From Sinomonas sp. P10A9 (GTDB taxonomy: Bacteria; Actinomycetota; Actinomycetes; Actinomycetales; Micrococcaceae): a stretch of DNA of 64,000 nucleotides. The stretch covers positions 3,782,001 to 3,846,000 of the forward strand of contig NZ_CP163302.1 of NCBI RefSeq assembly GCF_041022165.1. Direction: 5' to 3'. Made by a program: the position numbers and the translations under genes. The notes beneath the pieces are model-generated. The model ran no database searches. It saw only the letters and a list, made by a program, of their open reading frames with translations, and was not told the DNA's origin. This document shows positions 26,362 to 34,570 of the stretch, one piece after another; position 1 is the stretch's first letter, and every line of letters starts with the position of its first letter.

Positions 26362-26946
26362 GTGGTCAAATCGCAGCAGCTTGACCCGACAGACCGACGC
26401 ATCCTGCTCGCGCTCGACGAGGACCCGCGCGCGCCCATCATGGTGCTCGCGCAGAAGCTGGGCCTCGCGAGGGGCACGGTGCAGTCCCGCGTCGAACGCA
26501 TGACGGCGAGCGGCGTGTTCCGCGCCAACAGCACCCGAGTCCAGCCCGAGGGCCTTGGCCGGGGCGTCCTCGCGGAGGTCAGCGCTGAGCTCGACCAGAG
26601 CCACCTCAACGAGGCCGTCGCCGCCCTCGGCGGCATCCCAGAGGTGCTCGAATGCCTCGCCCCGGCCGGGGACACCGACCTGCTCATCCGCGTGGTCGCG
26701 ACGAGCCCCGACGACCTCTACCGGGTGTCCGAAGAGATCCGCCTCTGTCCCGGGATCCGCCGGACCTCGACCCGCATGATCCTGCGCACCGTGATCCCCT
26801 ACCGGACGTCTCCCCTGCTCGCAGAGCCGGAAGGCGGAGGACCGCAGGCACCGCGCGCTACTCCCCCGGCGCCCGGTCGAGCTGTTGGAAGTCCCGGAGC
26901 CACAGCTCGCGGGCCTCGGACTCGCGGGCGCGGCGCGCTCGGGTAA
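26362..26946 (+). CDS. Lrp/AsnC-family transcriptional regulator
   Basis: A 194-aa Lrp/AsnC regulator. Residues about 7-55 form the AsnC HTH (LDPTDRRILLALDEDPRAP ... LGLARGTVQSRVERM). Residues about 70-145 form the RAM/ligand domain (LAEVSAELDQSHLNEAVAAL, DTDLLIRVVATSPDDLYRV). The last 40 residues are Pro/Gly/Arg-rich low complexity. The GTG at 26362 puts the HTH at the usual place; the GTG at 26320 lies inside an imperfect palindrome and is less likely. The 3' end overlaps the convergent TPR-like gene by 89 bp. Targets are unknown. Confidence 0.8.
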   Translation: MVKSQQLDPTDRRILLALDEDPRAPIMVLAQKLGLARGTVQSRVERMTASGVFRANSTRVQPEGLGRGVLAEVSAELDQSHLNEAVAALGGIPEVLECLAPAGDTDLLIRVVATSPDDLYRVSEEIRLCPGIRRTSTRMILRTVIPYRTSPLLAEPEGGGPQAPRATPPAPGRAVGSPGATARGPRTRGRGALG

Positions 26947-27820
26947 CGGCGCGGAGCTCGTCGAAGGCGGACGACGGCGCAGACGCACCGCCGCCGTTCC
27001 TGCCGCGCCGTCCCACGCCGAGCATGAGCAATGCGCGCTCGGTGGCCGCGGCGTTCTTGACGGCGAAGGCGGTGCGGCGGCGGCGCATGGCCTCGCGGAC
27101 CGCGGCCTGCGCCTCGGCACGCCGGCCCAGCTCGCGCAGGGCCCTCGCCCGCAGGACGAGCAGTGCCGCGGCGAGGTCGGTCGCGTTGGTCAGGCCCTCG
27201 GTCCGCGCTACGATCTCCAGCGGCTGCCCGAGCGCCGCCGCAATGCCGCACGCGGCGAGAGCCGAGGGCACCGAGGGCGGGAGGGGCGCGAGGACGTCGA
27301 GTGCCTCATCCGGGCGGCCGATCTCGCGAAGGCTGTGCGCTAGCGCCAGGGCCACGGCCTCCTCGCTGAACAGGACCTCCACATCGACGCCCTCGGATAC
27401 CTCGATCCAGTGCCGGATGCCGCCCAGATACTGGCTCGCGAACGCGGCCGCTGCGGGCTCGCTCGAGCCCGCGAGCCCCCGGGCGAGGAGCTCGGCGGCC
27501 TGGGCGTGGTGGTGCTGACGGTACGCCTGCATGCCGGCCATGACGTAGCAGACCCCGGACCAGCCCGGATGCGCCCGGGCGAGGAGCACGAGCCGCTCGG
27601 GCTCACCGTGCACGAACACCGCGCTGTGCACCTGCTTCTCGACCTTGGAGGCGAATGCCCTCAGCCGCGGGGCCCGGACCCTCCCTGCCACCCGCTGCGC
27701 GATCCTGCGCCCGGCCCCGCGCACGGGGGCGTAGACCTGCGCGCCACGGAACGGCGTGAGGTCCCGGGTGTCGTGGAACGAGGGCCTGCGGCCCAGCTCG
27801 CCGGAAGACATGCCCACCAT
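26858..27820 (-). CDS. TPR-like helical repeat protein, function unknown
   Basis: A 320-aa soluble protein. After a basic N terminus (about 20-75), residues about 80-285 form alternating amphipathic helices with TPR-like spacing (YVMAGMQAYRQHHHAQAAEL, AVALALAHSLREIGRPDEAL, LLVLRARALRELGRRAEAQA). It resembles tetratricopeptide-type actinobacterial proteins of unknown role. The start is placed at the ATG at 27820; another ATG lies at 27811. The frame is open much further upstream to 28435 but runs through the DUF456 gene as a shadow. Its C-terminal coding end overlaps the Lrp gene on the other strand. Confidence 0.72.
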   Translation of the reverse strand: MVGMSSGELGRRPSFHDTRDLTPFRGAQVYAPVRGAGRRIAQRVAGRVRAPRLRAFASKVEKQVHSAVFVHGEPERLVLLARAHPGWSGVCYVMAGMQAYRQHHHAQAAELLARGLAGSSEPAAAAFASQYLGGIRHWIEVSEGVDVEVLFSEEAVALALAHSLREIGRPDEALDVLAPLPPSVPSALAACGIAAALGQPLEIVARTEGLTNATDLAAALLVLRARALRELGRRAEAQAAVREAMRRRRTAFAVKNAAATERALLMLGVGRRGRNGGGASAPSSAFDELRAVTRARRARESEARELWLRDFQQLDRAPGE

Positions 27821-27912
27821 GCTAGCGACCCCCGCACCCTCCCGTTTCGGGTACGGATCTCCGGCGGGTTTCGCGGGCTTCGCGGGTTTCGCCGCCTCGC
27901 GTGGGGGGCGGG

Positions 27913-28425
27913 TCAGCGCGTCGCGAAGTGGACCCACAGTCCGATGACCCACACGCTCGCGGCCGCGCACGCGAAGCCGAACTCGACGAGGATGCCGAGG
28001 CCCGTCGCCTTGAGCGCGGCCCATGACGACGACGCCGCGCCCCTGAGGTGCCCCGCCCGCTGCCACTCGCTCAGGAACAGCCCGAGGGCGAACCCCAGCA
28101 CGAGCCCCACGACGGGAACGATGAACATCCCGATGATCGCGAGCACTGCACCGATCACCACCGAGCGGCCGGGGATGGAGCGTTGCCTGAGCCGCCGGCC
28201 CGTCAGGAACGCCGAGGACCCCATGCCGCACGCGAACAGCGCCCCGCCGAGCGCGAAGACAAGCCATCCGCCCCACCCCGCGCCGCCGAACAGCGCCCAC
28301 TCGAGGAGGGCGAGGAGGCCGAGGATGCTCCCGGGCAGCACCGGGATGATGATGCCGGCCAGGGAGACGGCAAGGGCGGCACCGCACAGGAGGGCGGCAA
28401 GGACGCTGGTATCCACCCGGCCCAT
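27913..28425 (-). CDS. DUF456 membrane protein
   Basis: A 170-aa integral membrane protein of the DUF456 family. Glycine- and proline-containing hydrophobic segments are typical: AALAVSLAGIIIPVLPGSIL (about 11-30), GMFIVPVVGLVLGFALGLFL (about 95-114) and a last TM near 145-165. I chose the ATG at 28425; the 21 codons upstream to 28488 run into an inverted repeat. Function is unknown. It lies 92 bp upstream of the TPR-like gene on the same strand, so the two may be co-transcribed. Confidence 0.85.
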   Translation of the reverse strand: MGRVDTSVLAALLCGAALAVSLAGIIIPVLPGSILGLLALLEWALFGGAGWGGWLVFALGGALFACGMGSSAFLTGRRLRQRSIPGRSVVIGAVLAIIGMFIVPVVGLVLGFALGLFLSEWQRAGHLRGAASSSWAALKATGLGILVEFGFACAAASVWVIGLWVHFATR

Positions 28426-28444
28426 CCTGCCCCATGCGAAGGCT

Positions 28445-28517
28445 GCGTCAGGACATGCCGCAAGGCAGCAATGCTGCAAAGGCCGCAACTGCGCACTCTA
28501 GCGGCATGTCCCGACGC
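28445..28517 (-). terminator. Large inverted repeat between malic enzyme and DUF456 genes
   Basis: 17-bp arms GCGTCAGGACATGCCGC (28445-28461) and GCGGCATGTCCCGACGC (28501-28517), with one G:T pair. They enclose a second small hairpin GCAGC-AAT-GCTGC at 28465-28477. It lies just after the malic enzyme stop on the minus strand. Confidence 0.65.
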
Positions 28518-28541
28518 GGCGTTGGGAACCGGCCGGTGTGG

Positions 28542-29765
28542 CTACTCCCCCGGCACGACGGCGGCCGCGACTGCGGCGGTCACCGCGGGCCCGACGCGGG
28601 GGTCGAGGGGGCTCGGGACGATGTAGTCCGCCGAGAGCTTGTCCTCTGCGAGTCCAGCGATCGCCCGGGCCGCGGCGAGCTTCATCGCGGGCGTGATGCG
28701 GCGGGCCCCTGCGTCGAGCGCGCCGCGGAAGATGCCCGGGAACGCGAGCACGTTGTTGATCTGGTTCGGGAAGTCGCTGCGCCCCGTGGCGACGACGGCG
28801 GCATGGCGGCGCGCGACGTCCGGCGCCACCTCCGGATCCGGGTTGGACAGCGCGAAGACGATCGCGCCCTCGGCCATGCGCGCGATGTCCTCCTCAGGGA
28901 CCTTCGACGACGAGACGCCGATGAACACGTCCGCGCCCTCGAGCGCCTGGGCGATGCCTCCGGCCACCCCACGCGGGTTCGTGCGCTCGGCGAACTCCCT
29001 CTTCATGGAGTTGGTGCCCTTGGCGAGGTCCTCGCGGCCGGTGTGGAGGGTGCCCTTGGAATCGATGAGCACCACGTCGTCGACGCCGGAGGCGAGGAGG
29101 ATCTCGGCGATCGCGATGCCCGCGGCTCCGGCGCCGGCGATCACGGCCTTGAGCCCGGCGAGGTCCTTGCCGACCACCCGAACCGCGTTCGTGAGCGCTG
29201 CCAGGACCACCACGGCGGTGCCGTGCTGGTCGTCGTGCATGACGGGCATGTCGAGGGCCTCGATGAGGCGCCGCTCCACCTCGAAGCAGCGCGGCGCGGA
29301 AATGTCCTCGAGGTTCACGGCTCCGAAGCTCGGGGCGATCCGCACCACCGTCTCGACGATCTCGTCCACGTTCTTGGTGTTGAGCACGATCGGGATCGAG
29401 TCGAGCCCGCCGAACGTCTTGAACAGCGCGCTCTTGCCCTCCATCACCGGCAAGGAAGCGCTCGGGCCGATGTCGCCCAGGCCGAGCACTGCCGTGCCGT
29501 CCGAGACGACGGCCACGAGGCGGGACGCCCACGTGTGGGTCTGGGCGAGCGCGGGATCCGCGGCGATCGCGCGGCTCACCTCGGCCACCCCGGGCGTGTA
29601 GGCGATCGAGAGGTCCCGCTTCGTGGCCAGCGGACGGTCGACGCCGATCGAGAGCTTCCCGCCCTCATGCGCGGCGAAGATCTCCTCGGTGGTGATTGGC
29701 AGGGAAGTCGAACCGGTAGTCGAACCGCTTGAGGTGGAGTGGGCAGGGATGGTGGGAGTGGACAC
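28542..29765 (-). CDS. NAD(P)-dependent malic enzyme
   Basis: A 407-aa malate dehydrogenase (oxaloacetate-decarboxylating), the short bacterial form, which converts malate to pyruvate and CO2 in the cytosol. Visible motifs are IAYTPGVAEVSRAI (about 54-67), the metal-binding CFEVERRLIEALDMPVMHDD (about 158-177), the nucleotide fold VIAGAGAAGIAIAEILLASG (about 207-226) and FPNQINNVLAFPGIF near the C terminus. GTG start at 29765. A large hairpin follows its stop. The 266 bp upstream of it show no gene. It links the TCA cycle to pyruvate and NAD(P)H supply. Confidence 0.93.
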   Translation of the reverse strand: MSTPTIPAHSTSSGSTTGSTSLPITTEEIFAAHEGGKLSIGVDRPLATKRDLSIAYTPGVAEVSRAIAADPALAQTHTWASRLVAVVSDGTAVLGLGDIGPSASLPVMEGKSALFKTFGGLDSIPIVLNTKNVDEIVETVVRIAPSFGAVNLEDISAPRCFEVERRLIEALDMPVMHDDQHGTAVVVLAALTNAVRVVGKDLAGLKAVIAGAGAAGIAIAEILLASGVDDVVLIDSKGTLHTGREDLAKGTNSMKREFAERTNPRGVAGGIAQALEGADVFIGVSSSKVPEEDIARMAEGAIVFALSNPDPEVAPDVARRHAAVVATGRSDFPNQINNVLAFPGIFRGALDAGARRITPAMKLAAARAIAGLAEDKLSADYIVPSPLDPRVGPAVTAAVAAAVVPGE

Positions 29766-30031
29766 GGCGTTGTCTCCTGGGTCGTTGTCGTCGCGGCGTC
29801 AGGCGCACGACGGCGTGGTGGGCCTCGCGCTGGACAGGGCACCGACCGCTTCGTCGGGCACAGGACAGTCCAGGGCGCGGGCCTTGAGGGGGATCCGGGG
29901 TCATTGCCGGGTTCGGCACTTCCGGGGGCCAGCAGATGCGCGGGGATGTCCGTCGAGCGCCGGCCTCGGAGAAAGAGGTAAGGCCATCATACCGGGGGCT
30001 TCGTCCGTTTTCCCAAGGCGGAAACGTCAGC

Positions 30032-31411
30032 TCAGGAGCCGTCGAGCCATTCAAGTGCCACGGCCGCCGTCCAGGACTGGTGGTAGCTGCCGAGCGGCTC
30101 GCCCGTGAAGGGCTCGTAGTACTCCCCGAAGTGCCCCTCCATGAGCTGGGCGATCGATGCCTCGCGCCAGCGCGCGTACCGCCCGCCGTCGCCATGGCGG
30201 CGCATGGCCTCGGCGATATACCAGGTCATGACGGGCCACACAGGGCCCCGCCAGTATTCGCGAGGCCGCAGGAGCGGCGATGTCGTCGACGTCGAAGGCG
30301 GGAGGGGAAACGCGAGGCGTGGGTCGCCCGCCCACTCCGGGCCCTCGATGAGCACCAGCTGCGCGGCGCGCAGTGCGGGATCGGCGGTGGAGAGGAGCGG
30401 GGCGAACCCGGCAATCGTCGGGAGGGAGATCCACTCTCCCGTGAGCAGGTCACGGTCTCGCGCGAGCCCCGTTGCCGGGTCCACCGCGGCGTCGACGCCC
30501 TCGCGGAACTCGGCAGACCACTCCCGCAGCCGGGTCACTTCGTCACTGTGCCCGAATCTCTCCGCGAGCACCGCAAGGTCCTCGTTCGCGGCGGCGAATG
30601 CGGCGGACATGAAGACGTCCTTGACCTGGAAGTCCACCGCCCCGGGGAGGCGGGCATCGTCGAAGCGCACGTCCGCCATCTGCTGGACGAGCCAGAGGTA
30701 GCGCGCGTACTCCTCGTCGCTGGGCCGCTGGCTCGCGTCCTCGACGATTCTCGTGTCCGTGCGCACAAAGGGCTCGAGGTCGCCGGGGTGCACGCGAGAG
30801 TAGGGGCCGTCGAAGCGGGGCGAGTTGTCCATGCCGGATTCCCAGCCGTGGTAGATGGTCACGAGGCCGGACCGGTCGGACGCGCGGGCACGCCGCATCC
30901 ACTCGTGCCACCGAATCCACTGGGGCAGCGTGCGCCGCGCGAAGTCCTCGGCGAGGCGGCCATCCTCGCCGCCGCGCGACGTCGCCCGCTCCACGATCCG
31001 GCGGACGAGCGTCGCGTGGACGGGTGGCTGGCAGATGCCGCTTGACTTCACCCCGGCAGGCGAGGCCCGCTCGGTCCGCCAGCGGTCCACGCCCGGGAAG
31101 TAGCCTGCACCACGGAGGCCAGCACCGCGGAGCTGCACCTCGTCGGCGAAGACGATGTGCGGGATCATGCCACTGTCCCACTGGGCGGCGAGGAGATGGT
31201 CGAGTTCCGCGAGCGCGCGGGGCACGCCCACGGTCGAGAGGCCCGTCGCGACGAAGGCCGCATCCCAGCTCCACTGGTGCGGGTAGAGGTTGGGGGCTGC
31301 GGTGACCATAGTGCCCTTGTCATTCTGGGCGAGGACGGCGCGCGCCCGGGTCCGCAGCTCATCGAGGTCTGCGATCGGTCGGTCGGGATTGGTCCAGAGG
31401 GTCCGGCTCAT
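30032..31411 (-). CDS. GH63-like hydrolase, probable glucosylglycerate hydrolase
   Basis: A 459-aa cytosolic (alpha/alpha)6-barrel glycoside hydrolase of the MGH/GH63 group. It resembles mycobacterial glucosylglycerate hydrolase, which releases glucose and glycerate from the compatible solute glucosylglycerate. Family segments include NLYPHQWSWDAAFVATGLS (about 41-59), IYHGWESGMDNSPRFD (about 187-202, acidic residue in the active site), LRPREYWRGPVWPVMTWY near 393 and GSYHQSWTAAVALEWL at the end. ATG at 31411, overlapping by ATGA a short upstream frame. Specificity for glucosylglycerate versus mannosylglycerate cannot be proven here. Confidence 0.82.
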   Translation of the reverse strand: MSRTLWTNPDRPIADLDELRTRARAVLAQNDKGTMVTAAPNLYPHQWSWDAAFVATGLSTVGVPRALAELDHLLAAQWDSGMIPHIVFADEVQLRGAGLRGAGYFPGVDRWRTERASPAGVKSSGICQPPVHATLVRRIVERATSRGGEDGRLAEDFARRTLPQWIRWHEWMRRARASDRSGLVTIYHGWESGMDNSPRFDGPYSRVHPGDLEPFVRTDTRIVEDASQRPSDEEYARYLWLVQQMADVRFDDARLPGAVDFQVKDVFMSAAFAAANEDLAVLAERFGHSDEVTRLREWSAEFREGVDAAVDPATGLARDRDLLTGEWISLPTIAGFAPLLSTADPALRAAQLVLIEGPEWAGDPRLAFPLPPSTSTTSPLLRPREYWRGPVWPVMTWYIAEAMRRHGDGGRYARWREASIAQLMEGHFGEYYEPFTGEPLGSYHQSWTAAVALEWLDGS

Positions 31412-31551
31412 GCCGTGAGGCCTGACTGTGTGGCAGGCCCGGGGAGGCGGCTCGGGGACAGTACGGGGCTCGCGGACAGTACGGGCGGGATCAGTGCGGG
31501 CGGGATCAGTGCGGGCGGGATCAGTACAGGAGGCGGAGACAGCGTGGACAT
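31408..31551 (-). CDS. Possible 47-aa leader ORF overlapping the GH63 gene
   Basis: An open frame from the ATG at 31551 ends in a TGA overlapping the GH63 start as ATGA. It would encode a Pro/Leu/Ile-rich peptide with PPALI repeated, a direct consequence of three 15-bp DNA repeats. No clear ribosome binding site is seen. The overlap suggests translational coupling, but the amino-acid bias could simply reflect the repeats. Treat as tentative. Confidence 0.25.
   Translation of the reverse strand: MSTLSPPPVLIPPALIPPALIPPVLSASPVLSPSRLPGPATQSGLTA
31483..31527. repeat. Three 15-bp tandem repeats upstream of the GH63 gene
   Basis: Units GGGCGGGATCAGTGC at 31483, 31498 and 31513 (the last ends TAC). 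Two related GGACAGTAC segments lie at about 31456 and 31474. They fall in the promoter region of the minus-strand GH63 gene, 70-120 bp from its start, so they could be operators. The rest of 31552-31733 shows no gene. Confidence 0.8.
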
Positions 31552-31733
31552 GGTCGGCGATCGTAAGTACGCGGCCCGGACCATGTCAACGGTTGGATCG
31601 GCTGGCGGCCCGGGCCCGCGCGCTCCTCGGCCCCCGTACAGGGCTCTGGCGTATAGTTGGATAGTCCCCCAGCGCACCCCCCATCTGTGCACGCCGGAGG
31701 TGCCGAAGCGTCCCGAAAAGAGGTTGCTGCGCG

Positions 31734-32339
31734 GTGCTCGAACTGCCCCAGGATCTGGTGACCCCTGCGCCTCCACCGGCCACGCCCAGAATGGCTGCCC
31801 GGTACGACCAGATCCTCGACGCGGCACCCAAGTTCTCCACCCGTGAGTACCCGAACGTCGACGTCAACGAAGTCGCCCTCGAGGCTGGCGTCGCCACGAG
31901 CACGGCCCACCGCTACTTCCCCTCTTCCGCGCATCTCCTGCTCGCCCTCTACCGGCGCCAGCTGCTCGAGCTCCGCGCCCGCGTGGACGACCGGGCGGCC
32001 ACGGCCCGCACGGACCAGCAGCGCGCCCGGAACCTTGCCGGGGCAGCCGTGGAAATGTTCGCGATGCGCCTGGCCCAGCCGGCCGTGAACTCCTGCCTCT
32101 CCGAGCTCGTGGTGCCGGTCGAGCACGAGCTCACCGCCTTGGTCGGTGAGGTCGACGAGCTCTCGTGGTCCATCCTGGGCCGGCTCGCCGGTGACAACGA
32201 GCGCGGACGCAGCATCGTGCACATCATCGCGGGGCTCGTGGGCGCTGTGCGCACCGGTCGGCTCATGCCCTTCGAGGCGGAGCGGCAGCTCAAGACCGCC
32301 TGCGAGATCGTGGCCAGCCGCCGCGCCATGCGCGGCTGA
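31734..32339 (+). CDS. TetR-family transcriptional regulator
   Basis: A 201-aa TetR-type regulator. The HTH spans about residues 21-68 (RYDQILDAAPKFSTREYPNV ... VATSTAHRYFPSSAHLLLAL), followed by a helical domain. The KxSTREYxxVDVNEVA wording resembles regulators of lipid or steroid metabolism such as KstR, but no target genes are adjacent. GTG start at 31734, with AAAAGAGG about 9 nt upstream. It is divergent from the GH63 gene with the 15-bp repeat block between. It is followed by a long hairpin. Confidence 0.82.
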   Translation: MLELPQDLVTPAPPPATPRMAARYDQILDAAPKFSTREYPNVDVNEVALEAGVATSTAHRYFPSSAHLLLALYRRQLLELRARVDDRAATARTDQQRARNLAGAAVEMFAMRLAQPAVNSCLSELVVPVEHELTALVGEVDELSWSILGRLAGDNERGRSIVHIIAGLVGAVRTGRLMPFEAERQLKTACEIVASRRAMRG

Positions 32340-32381
32340 AGCGATCCCTCTGACGGTCACCTGCCGAGAGTCACACTTCCT

Positions 32382-32425
32382 GGCGTAGCGCACGACGGCG
32401 ACCGCTCGCCGTCGTGCGCTACGCC
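32382..32425. terminator. 20-bp stem terminator containing the CACGACGGCG element
   Basis: Perfect 20-bp arms from GGCGTAGCGCACGACGGCGA (32382-32401) to its complement (32406-32425) with a 4-nt loop. It lies between the stops of the convergent TetR and MFS genes. Confidence 0.9.
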
Positions 32426-32464
32426 GCCCCGCCTAGGGGTCGCCCCCGCCTTGTGGGGTCACCT

Positions 32465-33748
32465 CTAGGCCACGCTGCGGATCCGCGTGACGAATACGGC
32501 CCCGAGGAGCCCGATCACCGCCGCCGCGACGTAGAGCGACACATAGCCCCCGAGGAACGCGACGAAGGGATACGCGATGGACGGGGCCACCACCTGTGCG
32601 AGGGAGTTGGCGATGTTGATGACGCCCAGGTCCTTGCCGGTGTCCTCCGCGCGCGGGAGCACTTGGGTGACAAGGGCGAAATCGACCGCCATATAGGCCC
32701 CGAAACCGATGCCCAGCACGGAAGCCGCGACGAGCGCGCCGGCCCAGGTGGGGACTACGGCGAGGATGAGTGACGCCGCGGCGATGATGCACGAGGAGAT
32801 GATCACGAGGGGCTTGCGCTTGCCCATGTAGTCGCTGATCCTGCCGCCGATCACGCTCGTCGTAATGACCAGAACGGCGTAGATGCCCGTCAGGATGAGC
32901 ACGCCGGTAGCAGGGGCGATTCCCGTCGTCTGTTCGAGGTGGACCCGGTCCGCCAGGAAGTAGATGAGGTAGAGCAGGATCATGTGGTTGCCGATGTTCA
33001 CAAGCAGCTTCGTGATCCAGGCCCAGGCGAAGTCGGGGTAGCGGCGCGGGCTGATCCAGAACGAGGAAACGAACTTCCCGAGCGAGAAGGGCGCGAGTGA
33101 TGAGCGCAGGATCGGGGCGTCATCTGCGCGAAGCAGATAGATGATGACGCCCAGGAGGAGCGCGGCAGCGCAGACGAGATAGCCGAGCGAGAAGTTGCCT
33201 GCGACGGCGGCCGCCACCACGGAGCCCAGCAGGATGCCTGCGGTCACGCCCATGGACGCGAGTCCGCCCACGGTGCCGCGCTGGGTCACGGGCACCTTGT
33301 CCGGGACAGCAGCGGTGATCGCGGCGTATGCGGAGTTGCAGCCCGCCTGCACGAGGCACCACATCGCCGTCATGAACGCCACGTTGGGCGCCCCAGCGAG
33401 CGCCACCAGGGCCAGGGCCCCGCCGACAGCCCCGAAAAGGACCCACGGGCGACGGCGCCCGAACCGACCCGGCGTGCGGTCCGAAAGCGCGCCGGCCAGC
33501 GGGTTGCTGAACACCGAAACGGCGGCTCCAGCGCCCGTCACGAGCGCGAACATAGCCTCTTTCTGCCCGGGCTCGAGGTATGCGGCCTGCTGGGCCAGGA
33601 GCACCTGGAGGGGTCCGAAGAACGCCACGTTGATGCCCACGTTGACGAGGACCACGCCAAGGATCCACGGTGACCGGACCGGGACGCCGGGCTCGGGGCG
33701 GAGGGCCGTCGCGGTGCGAGGCACGGTGGGGTGGTCGGGCACGGTCAC
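32465..33748 (-). CDS. MFS transporter
   Basis: A 427-aa twelve-TM major facilitator. The motif A region [22 protein letters not shown] (about residues 80-101) and the second-half motif [19 protein letters not shown] are clear. The overall style (SDRT, FGRRRPW) is that of the GPH-like/MFS_1 group of sugar or glycoside carriers, but the substrate is not determinable. GTG start at 33748. It is divergent from an FCD-type GntR regulator 104 bp away that probably controls it. Confidence 0.88.
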   Translation of the reverse strand: MTVPDHPTVPRTATALRPEPGVPVRSPWILGVVLVNVGINVAFFGPLQVLLAQQAAYLEPGQKEAMFALVTGAGAAVSVFSNPLAGALSDRTPGRFGRRRPWVLFGAVGGALALVALAGAPNVAFMTAMWCLVQAGCNSAYAAITAAVPDKVPVTQRGTVGGLASMGVTAGILLGSVVAAAVAGNFSLGYLVCAAALLLGVIIYLLRADDAPILRSSLAPFSLGKFVSSFWISPRRYPDFAWAWITKLLVNIGNHMILLYLIYFLADRVHLEQTTGIAPATGVLILTGIYAVLVITTSVIGGRISDYMGKRKPLVIISSCIIAAASLILAVVPTWAGALVAASVLGIGFGAYMAVDFALVTQVLPRAEDTGKDLGVINIANSLAQVVAPSIAYPFVAFLGGYVSLYVAAAVIGLLGAVFVTRIRSVA

Positions 33749-33851
33749 AATGACCTCCGGCTGGGGGCGGAACTGGTGCTCTCAGATTACGACAGATCCA
33801 GGCCACCGCCACGTGCATTTCCCGCGCCCTGACACGGGTATCGTCGCTTGG

Positions 33852-34520
33852 GTGGAGAGCAAGGTGACAGCGCCCGATGAGGCCATGGCCGCGCAGGTCT
33901 ATCAGCAGATCATCGCGACGATCGTCGCCGGGAAGCTGCAGCCTGGCCAGCGGCTGCGCGAGCGCGAGCTCTCGGAGCAGTACGGCGTGTCCCGCATTCC
34001 CGTCCGGGAGGCGATCCACCGGCTCGAGCAGGACGGGTTCGTGGTCACCGCTCCCCGCCGAGGCGCGGTGGTACGGCGGCTGACGCTCAACGACGTCGAC
34101 GAACTGTTCGACCTGCGCGTGCTCCTCGAATCGTTTGCTGCTGCGCGGGCTGCAGAGCGCGTCGCGCAGGGCGTTGACGGCTCCGTGCTCACCGAGACCC
34201 TCGCCAGGGCGCGGAAGGCCCTCGAGGAGGGCGATTCTGCGACCACCGCCGAACTCAACTCGGCCTTCCACGACCAGATCGTCGCCCTGGCCGGAAATGC
34301 ACTCCTCGAGCGCTCCATGCGGCCTCTTCGGGGCCTCAACCGCTGGATCTTCGGGCTTTCGGTCAACCGGCCCCTGGACGTCAGCGCCCACGAGCACGAC
34401 GACCTCGCCGACGCGATCCTCACGGGCCGGTCCCAGCTTGCCGAGTCCCTCTCCGCGGCCCACGTCGAGGCTGGACGGAAACCGGTCACGGAGGGGCTCG
34501 CCAGAGTCCTGCTCGAGTAG
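33852..34520 (+). CDS. GntR-family (FCD) transcriptional regulator
   Basis: A 222-aa GntR regulator. The winged HTH occupies about 14-78 ([20 protein letters not shown], then [20 protein letters not shown]). The FCD effector domain occupies about 85-215, with [16 protein letters not shown] and the metal/acid-binding [11 protein letters not shown]. The start is uncertain: the GTG at 33852 has no Shine-Dalgarno, while the GTG at 33864 has GGAG 5-8 nt upstream. The frame is open to 33195 only as a shadow of the transporter. It likely senses an organic acid linked to the divergent MFS gene. Confidence 0.85.
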   Translation: MESKVTAPDEAMAAQVYQQIIATIVAGKLQPGQRLRERELSEQYGVSRIPVREAIHRLEQDGFVVTAPRRGAVVRRLTLNDVDELFDLRVLLESFAAARAAERVAQGVDGSVLTETLARARKALEEGDSATTAELNSAFHDQIVALAGNALLERSMRPLRGLNRWIFGLSVNRPLDVSAHEHDDLADAILTGRSQLAESLSAAHVEAGRKPVTEGLARVLLE

Positions 34521-34570
34521 CCGGCGACCGCCTTCGGGACACGGCCGCCCGCGCAACGTAGGCTCGTGGC

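Noticed and set aside
33195..33851. Long N-terminal extension of the GntR regulator at 33852
   Set aside because: It runs antisense through the MFS gene and the intergenic region; GntR proteins start just before the winged helix.
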